Origin: Zhengitettix transpicula
Lineage: Eukaryota > Arthropoda > Insecta > Orthoptera > Tetrigidae
Direction of reading: 5' to 3'
NCBI GenBank assembly: GCA_037074705.1
Contig: CM073596.1
Location: forward strand, 53,224,001-53,288,000
DNA length: 64,000 nt
Shown: positions 56,304-64,000 of the stretch, piece after piece
Position numbering within the stretch: position 1 is the first letter of the stretch
Layout of the letters: the number at the start of each line of letters is the position of its first letter
The notes under the pieces: model-generated
Databases searched by the model: none
What the model saw: only the letters and a program-made list of their open reading frames with translations
What the model was told of the DNA's origin: nothing
Program-made: the position numbers and the translations under genes

Positions 56304-56353
<50 letters not shown>

Positions 56354-58750
56354 GTATATTTACATTTATTTATTTATTTATTCTCGTTCCTGCTTTGCTC
56401 AATAACGAAACACATTCCGAAAAGTTATAAGATTTCTTTAATTCACAATGTAGTTGATGGCCATAGTGAATTGTTACAATGATCAAGCTAGTCAAGACCT
56501 TTAATATTTTTCTCCAACATGCATCTAACATTCATAACATAAAAAAAAAAGTTTTTAAATGTTGTGTACAGTCTGGTTTTTATGTGGTGGAATTTTATCT
56601 ATTGTTATATATTTGATATAGACAAGGCTGTGGTGATAAAAAGTGAAAGATTGATTTTCTGTCATGTATGGATATGACTAGATTATAGGTTCAGATTGTA
56701 GCTGATAATTTATGAGCCTTGAAAGCTATCTGTATGTGTGTACTGTCTAACAAATGTTGCAGACTGAATAAAATATTTTTCATATTGTAAAGAAGTGTGC
56801 AAATTTTAATTGAAGTGTAAATGGTCTAGTACATTGTTAAGTGTTTGATTTTGGCATTTTTCCTGTGTGAATTATCTTCTTCAACTCTTTAGAATGAAGT
56901 GTTGGTGTGATTCTTGGCTGGATCATACACATTCCTGAGCACAATGCCACATAATGTCAAAGTGGTTAAAATACTACATTTTTCATGTGTATTCAATCAA
57001 ATACAAAGTATGTAAGTTTGACATCCAATGTGTTACAAATGGAAGAAAAGTTTACTTACAGTTGTTTAAAATATTTAGGGACAGATATGACAACTCATTC
57101 CATTTTAATGCTATCCAACATTGTTACTCGAGGCAAGCTTCTTTTAAATTTAATTTAAGAAAAATAAAATGCTACATTAATTCTCGTTTCCATAATTAAA
57201 GCCTTGAAAATAATTTAAAAGTCCATTTTTATTATTACAATATGAAAATTTCATAAAAGTTTAAAGCAATTATTTGCTTTATTGTATCTATCATGCACAA
57301 AATATTTATCCAGGGAGATGTAGAAGAAATAAGTAGGTTAATTCTTTTTAACATGTAATTTAGTGCTTAGATTTGAAGGGAAATGTGAATTTGTTTTTTT
57401 TTCCTGTGAAAGTGTGTGCCGATGACACATATTTTGACAATAGCTACTCTTTATCTGTACTGCATATATTGTTTTGTATTTAATTTTTCAAAGTATTTCT
57501 ATATTTCTGTCTCTCCATGCATTTCCCCCCATTTTTGGACTTTTTTTATAAGTGGGTGTGGTTGGTTATATAATTCCTTACAGGATCTAATTTCTGTACA
57601 CACATGGATGTGATTTCTGTACACATTGCATTTTCTATAGATTCATAATTCCATATTTTATTCGAAGATCCTGTGTGACCTGGGAGAATTAGTTCTAGAA
57701 ATTAACTGTTGAATATTTTTTTTTTGCTTTTAACATTTATAGAATTAAGGGTTTGTCTTGTTCTTCCTGTTGCAAATACTTTATTTTAAAGATTGGAAAA
57801 TTAACTTTAATACCATTGGCGGGTATAATTTTAAAAAAAAATATCGGTAACCCATTGCTGTGTAACCACAATAACATGAATAATGAAGCATATTTGAATG
57901 ATTTCTCAGTTTATTAATAGTATTTGTGGTTTGTTATACAGAGTAGTGGTTACTTGACCCTTATTGCTTAACATATTTATCTTGAATGAAATAATTTACT
58001 GTATGGGTGACCGAAGAAATTGATTTAGTTTTTTTCAGCAACAAGTGAGTTAAATCATATTATGTTGCAAGCTGAACTTAACACTACAATAATAGCAAAT
58101 TATGCTATTCTGTTTTGACAAATACATTAATCATTCTGCAAAAAAGACATTATCTTTATAGTAAATTTTGTTGTACATAGTCAGAAACAGATTGTTATAT
58201 TACAGTACATGTGTAGAGTATTAAGTTTTTCTAAATTTTTAATAGTTATTAGTTCTCTTCCTACATGGTTTTGCCAGTTTCAGAATAGAAAGAGATAAAA
58301 ACTTTGGTATTTTACATTTAAACGTTTGCTTAGAATAGTATTATTAATTCTGATATTTGAATCGAGAAGCAAAAATTGTTGTACAGGAACGCTGTTGTAA
58401 TTAATCGATCCACCTGTGTCATATTTGTCCTGTTATTTTATTACATTTTGCATATATTCAGTTTTAAGAATTCTTTCCACATAAACGTACATCGTTTTTC
58501 CTGATGTGAAATGAATACTATTAAAATGTGTTGACTTCTTCAAAATTGATCAGATATTATTTTTATAGTTAGATTTATTGATCTCCAATTTAAGGAAAAT
58601 CAGTATGTGTACACAGATTTCAAGAGCATAGACGTGAGTGCAACAATTTAAAAAATTGGTACACAAATGAGCAAATGACAAGATTAGAGACGATAATAAA
58701 CACTTAAATCTACTATATATCGAGAATTCCAAACTGATTGTCATCATCCT
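56062..58750. other. CpG-poor stretch downstream of the 56.06-kb donor
   Basis: Probably intron of the putative gene starting at about 55.7 kb. It contains an (AT)n tract at about 56309-56350. The open frames are AT-driven and show no domain. Confidence 0.4.
56309..56350. repeat. (AT)n microsatellite
   Basis: About 20 AT units. Confidence 0.9.
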
Positions 58751-59735
58751 GAAAAATAATTTATTGTCTTTGTTCTGACTTGTTGCGACTTCGTGGTCCT
58801 CCTCCTGTTTTCAGATCTTGGGTGTCCACCCCTGCGTTCATAATTCTTGCTCGACACGGTTCAGTGATTTGGTTCAGGTAATTTCCGCAAATGCCAATGC
58901 CTCGATAGCATTTATCTGTTCGTACTGTATTTGGTTGCAGGCTGTGCAGGTGCCGCCTGTTTGTCTGCTGCGGCTACTTTGCCCACGGGCATTTCGACGA
59001 TAACTATAGCTTAGGACACTTGGCCTTTCATTAAAGCGTATAACCTTCTCGGAGAAAACCTACATTTTCGATAACCCGTGTAGCCGTGTTGGTTCCGCCA
59101 ACTGTTTGTTCAGCTTATCGACGTCGTTTTCTTTTCCTGTTCGAACTGTACCAACTCCTTAAATAGCGATATCCTCTAAATGTACAATTTTATCTGGTAG
59201 CCATGCTTGTGGACGTGTTGCCGCTGAATTAAAAGCTCTTTCGACCTCCAGTTTTATTTAGAATGCCCAGTTTTTGCAAATGAAGCAATCGTTGGAAACC
59301 TTGTAACCTTTGCCAATCCGTATGCAATTGGAAAGCGTATAATACTCTTCGCTACAAATGTGACTATTTTTTATCTTTTCCTGTCTTTATTTGATTTATT
59401 ACACTCCAGCGCTTAATCTACTTTTGACACTGGTTCGGTAATATAAGTTTTGATCAGACTGTCACCTTCGCTCAATTATCCGTATCTTCTTCCTTTACTT
59501 GTTGATTTCTCTACTGTTTTGTTTTTCCCTTCCTTTTCTGGGCTCTTCTTCACTTTAACTCAGACAATGGAATACTCGATAAATACTTAAAACGACTCTA
59601 GCACGTGATAATTATAATTAGATGACATATTTTAATTTTACAATAAATAAATAAACTGGCGATAAGTCAGAAACAAATACAGGATGCGCAAGTAGTTGTA
59701 AATGTGAATTATTTCTGAAATTAAAATATAAAAAG
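58750..59735. other. CpG-rich stretch, unidentified
   Basis: A 61-codon plus-strand frame at 58818-59003 and minus-strand pieces (about 59050-59340) look faintly protein-like, but no family is recognised. Likely an old transposon. Confidence 0.3.
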
Positions 59736-59739
59736 TCTG

Positions 59740-59860
59740 TGTGAAATTAGATAAATAGCCAAATAAAATACAAAAATAAGTGCTAAATTGTGTGGTATTT
59801 ATGACTTATTTTTATCTGTTATTTGTCTATTTATCTATCTAATTAAATTATTTATTTTTA
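59740..59860. repeat. small palindrome made of two sub-family A tails
   Basis: Left ATTAGATAAATAGCCAAATA and right GTTATTTGTCTATTTATCTA are inverted copies. Both cores have been lost; only the GTGTGGTATTTATGAC junction remains. Confidence 0.6.
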
Positions 59861-60149
59861 AAACTGTAATTCAGAGGATATGGTTTTTTCGGACTATTAT
59901 GTCATATATATTCTGAAGGTGGTCATTTTATCTCGTAATAAAATCTGAGAACTGAAGAACAGACTTGTTTGTTTTCAGAAAAAAATTAATAATTAACAAA
60001 TCGATTGAGAAATTTCACAACTTTTCCTCCTGATTATGACATATACATTGAAAAATTCGGAAGATATTAAGTTTATCATATGGAATTTTTTTATTTAATA
60101 AACTGGACAGTTGGAAATATGAAGAATTTTTTCCTTCCAAACTTATTGC

Positions 60150-60540
60150 TATTCCACGTTGTCAGTAAACTTCACAATCGTAACTGCCGACGGCAAGAGG
60201 AGATTTCTCGATTGCGACTGACTGGTTTGACGGCCTTGTGATGTGGCCAGGGCCTTGTTCCCACCAGATAAATTGGCCGAATTAGCGCTGTATGCGGTCT
60301 TCATTGCAGACAGCTCCCCTGGCAGACAGACTTCCCATACAGTCTCAGCGGAATCCTCAGATTCTCACTTACTTTCCCTTAATTGCTTCCAAGGGCGGGG
60401 AAGATTCTCCTTATGTACCTCGATTGATATCCGTAGATCCTCATCGGAAACAAACCTTCAAGGGTGTGATAAGAGTTAAAAATTTTTATATTTATTGGCC
60501 CTTACTGAAATTACATAAGTGTCCTGTATAAAACAAATTC
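60150..60540. other. GC-richer block with overlapping open frames
   Basis: Two overlapping plus-strand frames (60243-60479, 60292-60531) are unrelated to anything I know. Possibly a transposon fragment. Confidence 0.3.
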
Positions 60541-60629
60541 TGTATTAAATTATTTAAATTCCATTTGCACAGTAAAAACACAATATTATTAATAGAAATT
60601 ATATTAACCTGATTTCTTCTTTAATAAAT

Positions 60630-60900
60630 GTGAAAAACAACCAGCCTTTTACTAAAATATTTAGTATAAAATTTAAAACATAATTTAATAAACAACGCTG
60701 CATCCCTAACTGGGACCTATTCAGATGTCCATTTTAATTATATTCTTTATAATTAATTATCTCAATTTTCATATAATAATTTAAAACTAATTTAATTGAA
60801 ATGCACTTCTGAAGTTCCAGTTGGGGATGCAGTGTTGTTAGTTAAATTATAATGTTTTTAATTTTATATTAAATTAACAGTCTGGTGTTTTTCACAATAT
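60630..60900. repeat. fold-back, sub-family C (old)
   Basis: Left arm AACAACGCTGCATCCCTAAC, then TGGGACCTATTCAGATG. Right arm CACTTCTGAAGTTCCAGTTG, then GGGATGCAGTGTTGTT. GGGATGAAACG has become GGGATGCAG(T/C)G, a shared change in both arms. Tails extend to about 60635 and 60895. Confidence 0.65.
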
Positions 60901-61199
60901 TATTATTAATAATATATCATGGCCAAGACGTCAGTTAAGATTAATTATAAACAAAAATTACTTGCACATTATTATATTAGCAAAAACTTCTAATTTCTTC
61001 CACAATTTGTGGACGTCATCATGTTCTATCACTAGAAATAAACTCCTGATCTTTTGGACATTATATATGATTAATTTTCAATGTCAGTTACAAATTGGAA
61101 ATTTGTTATTTTCAATCGTCAATATTTCAGTAATGAGAGACCAACAGTTGATGCTAACTATTTACACCATTTAATAATTATGGTTATCTGATTAATAAA

Positions 61200-61260
61200 G
61201 CAACTGATAAAAATACAACCTCACCTTAATTTGAGGCTTCATCAGGTGTACAATGGATTT
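61200..61260 (-). repeat. decayed sub-family B core
   Basis: The minus strand reads CCTGATGAAGCCTCAAATTA, then AGGTGAGGTTG. A second decayed piece lies at about 60985-61025. Confidence 0.45.
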
Positions 61261-61559
61261 GAAGTTTTATAAATAAATTTTTATACATTTCGGTTACAAC
61301 AGGCAGTGGCAGCTGGAGCATGCATATGAAATGCTATCAAAATTTATTTATATAACCTCAATTTTTTTGCTTGTATTAATAGATGAATTTGGCATTGTAT
61401 ATCACCAAATTATTAAAAACTAATTTCTTATTTATTCAAACCGTTTTTCCTTTAATTATTAAAGTGAAAGACATCGTATGAGATACAAAATAAATTATTT
61501 AACTCTATTTCAGGGTAATTATTAGAAATAACTGAGAAAACAGCAGTTGATTTCCAAAA

Positions 61560-62070
61560 TGCCTCACCATATACCGTGTAAAACTCTTTAAACTCTCAAG
61601 GATTGGTCTGCGAAGGCTATTCTCTCGCAGGCAATACATACGAGGGATGTTCTCTCGCAGGCAGAACCTTGTAGGAGAGATACGAAGGGGCTACCTTTGG
61701 GTATGCCTTTTCCTTTCCGTTTTTGAACTAAGGTTCCCACATACCGAGGCACCTCGGCCTGTTCTGAGAGGTGTATGTTCCGGGGTCACAGACCTTGGGC
61801 ATACGGTAAGAGTTGTCCGCTATTCCCATTGGAATAGTCGGCCAGCTAGCTGCCTCCTAAACTGGTCGAGGCACGGAGAAGGGAATGCTGCGTCCCCACA
61901 GCAAACTCCTCTCCCGCTATCGGAAGGGCGTGGGTCAAGTACCCAATGCCCGACCTACCTGATGCAGGTTTTTCTAGGGTTTTCCCTGCATTAATTTTAG
62001 GCGAATGCCGGGTAGGATCCTTAAAATATAGCCCGGGGGACCTAGTTAACCCTTGCTACCTTTCTCTACC
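61560..62070 (+). repeat. unclassified GC-rich dispersed-repeat-like block
   Basis: Contains two TTCTCTCGCAGGCA copies (about 61620 and 61650), a TACCTGATGCAGG...CCCTGCATTA inverted pair, GGCGAATGCCGGGTAGGATC and AATATAGCCCGGGGGACC. The AATGCCGGG segment is like sequences seen in insect dispersed elements. No coding support for the 115-codon frame here. Confidence 0.35.
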
Positions 62071-63330
62071 CTTCTGCATCCCCCCTTTCAAATCCCTTCC
62101 TATGCTATTAAAGGTGAGTTGCCCTAATAATAATAATAATAAAATTAAACTCTCAAAAATCTGTCCATTCTTGTTCTCTGCAGGCCTTTTCAAAAAACTT
62201 CGATTGTTTTATGCCTCAATTTTGTTTAACTACTCCTTCACTTCCAGTCAAGTTTTCTTCGCGCCCAAATTCTCATCCTCCAAACATGCAGGACCAAATT
62301 TATTGTACTGAAATTTCCCTGCTAAGTGTTCTTTGTTTCCGCGGTTGGAGACTGCTGTTTTTCAGATTGCGACTGAGAGTCTGGAAAATTAATCTCCCTG
62401 TCTCTCCAGGGAACACGACGTAACCATCTGTTCCGCCGGAATGGCGTCTGTTGCGAATCCCGCTGTCTCCAATCTTTGTAAGTGTCTTTCGTCATTGCTC
62501 TGCCTCAGAACTGATTAGATAAGCTGCCTAAACGGAAAATAAATATTTTAACTTCTCAGAAATACGCGCGTACAAAACAAACATCAATTGCAGTGTGAAA
62601 GTTTATCGCAAATGCAAGAAGAACGTCAAACAGCCTGTTCCGACGCCGTCTACTTCGAACTTTAAATGCAGTATCGCCATCGTCATGAAAGGTCGGCGAT
62701 TTTTTAAATTTTAATTTCAATCTTATATTCGCTCGATACTTCTGGGATTGACTTTTTTTCTTAGTAGCCTCGGTATTAATCTTCGAATGTTAAGTCACGA
62801 TACAGCGTTTACGTGAAGGAGAAATGAGTAGCGAAGAGTCTTGAATGTCGATTCCGTGTTGCCGCTCACTTCACGTCTGTCTGTGTTGACAGGGAAAGAA
62901 AAGAACCTTGAACGTTGCAGATACTTGCTTGGCCTTCAGACTATTTGCTGCTGCGCCGAAAGTCACATATCGAAAGTGTTCTTCCCAGAGGCACTAATTC
63001 GAAGACAATGAAAAGCATTTTGGAGGTTGCTGTTTATATCGGGACACGGTTATCTTTCGGTCGTTCCATTGTCTCAGAGAAACGAAATCGGTACGGGACG
63101 GACTCGAATGTGTTGATAAGGAGACCGAGAAAGTGGGAATAAATCGGAGTCTAGTTTTAGAAATGAGAACGGACAATGTTAGACTGAAGTAATGAAACTC
63201 AAAAAGAACCGATCTTTTTATTTTGTAGAATTAGTGAAAGAAGAAGCAATGATTGAAAGTAGAGAAACTTTGCCAATTCAAAACTAATATTAACATTTAT
63301 GTTACATCGACCACGGCAGTTTGGAAAGCT
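62070..63330. other. gene-free stretch
   Basis: Moderate CpG. Several 60-121 codon frames lack recognised domains. Confidence 0.35.
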
Positions 63331-63334
63331 TATT

Positions 63335-63770
63335 CTTGTTAACTAGCGTTACAGCTCTTTGTGAGCTTTAGCCTCATTCTATCTATTCTTATCTTGAGCC
63401 TCTATCCAGCGTTCTTTTTTCTTCAGTGTTTGTAGGTCCTTCAAAGTTCCGTCTAGGCACCTTAGCTTGGGCATTCCTATTCTTCTTCTACCTTCCATCT
63501 TTCCCTATCTTCATCTTCTACGCACCATGTGTTTATTTTCAGTGTTTGTAGGTTATTCAGAGCTCCACCAAGTCACCTTAGCTTGGGTCTTCCATCACCT
63601 TCCAGCTGTTCCTATCTTGCGCTTTTATCCACCATGCTTTTATATTATTACTTTTATAGATCCTTCAGAGCTCTATCTTAGCTTGCGTATTCATTTCTAC
63701 TACCTTTTAGCTGCGAGAAGGTTAATTTCTTCCATTCTTCTTGCATGTCCTCGCCATTTACGCTTACATA
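63335..63770 (-). repeat. tandem triplication of a LINE polymerase tail
   Basis: Three units of about 115-120 bp. On the minus strand the clearest (about 63390-63490) reads GRRRIGMPKLRCLDGTLKDL, then QTLKKKERWIEAQ. The next reads EGDGRPKLR, stop, LGGALNNLQTLK. The third is more decayed. This is the GRPKLRWLDG...DLK.L..K.W..KAQDR tail of LINE polymerases, repeated head-to-tail. Confidence 0.65.
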
Positions 63771-63784
63771 TTTCCTTCTAGCGT

Positions 63785-64000
63785 GCAATAATTAATTAAT
63801 AAAATACTTTTCCAGTTGTCTGTTGTTATCCTCAAATTTATATACACAGACCTAAAACTATACACATTTTTATATAAAAAAATTCCTTTTATAAATATCT
63901 TTCTTAAATTTTATTAAATAATTATTGACACTCTTTAAACTGTAATATTGGTTAAATTTTACTAATAATTGCATAAAATGTATTCCATAGTTTTTGTTTA
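63785..64000. other. AT-rich window end
   Basis: Nothing recognised. Confidence 0.4.

Noticed and set aside
61647..62423. 115-, 121- and 70-codon plus-strand frames
   Set aside because: They lie in a repeat-like block and show no conserved motif.
1..64000. CRISPR arrays, bacterial operons or ribosome-binding sites
   Set aside because: The window is eukaryotic. The regular repeats seen are fold-backs, microsatellites and a minisatellite.

Overview
The window is animal nuclear DNA, almost certainly from an insect, and it is AT-rich. Evidence: spliced genes with GT/AG introns, an insect-like DREAM/MuvB subunit (LIN37), an ANKRD13-family ubiquitin-binding protein, mariner and LINE remnants, Helitron-like ends and many fold-back repeats. 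Gene bodies are strongly CpG-depleted, as in insects with gene-body DNA methylation. The long introns and high repeat load suggest a large, probably non-holometabolous genome, but the order cannot be fixed from sequence alone.

Layout. 1-59: a possible secreted-protein exon on the minus strand, cut by the window edge. 1,997-38,371 (+): LIN37, six coding exons (264 aa by my splice reconstruction). Its first intron is about 32 kb and is filled from about 4.93 to 33.45 kb with CpG-rich, repeat-dense DNA: fold-backs, hammerhead-core-like repeats, Helitron-like elements, mariner and LINE pieces, a 33-bp minisatellite and AT microsatellites. 39,934-50,727 (-): ANKRD13, fourteen coding exons (621 aa, or 600 aa without one cassette exon), arranged tail-to-tail with LIN37 and carrying a dead mariner in an intron. 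50.75-51.3 kb: a CpG-containing, probably bidirectional promoter with a candidate first coding exon of a plus-strand gene at 51,288. 51.3-55.4 kb: CpG-poor DNA with a twin-primed LINE remnant. 55.4-56.06 kb: a CpG-rich candidate promoter and untranslated first exon with a consensus donor. 56.1-58.75 kb: CpG-poor, no recognisable coding sequence. 58.75-64 kb: CpG-rich repeat DNA ending in a tandem triplication of a LINE reverse-transcriptase tail.

LIN37 is a core subunit of the MuvB module that represses or activates cell-cycle genes in the nucleus. ANKRD13 binds ubiquitinated cargo on endosomes and the plasma membrane. They share a 3' boundary but no obvious pathway. The most unusual material is the intron-1 block. 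At least 20 repeat units there share a CTGANGA...GAAACGT core in three sub-families, mostly as head-to-head fold-backs. This resembles hammerhead-ribozyme-bearing ends of Penelope-like elements, but a G sits where the cleavable H17 base should be.
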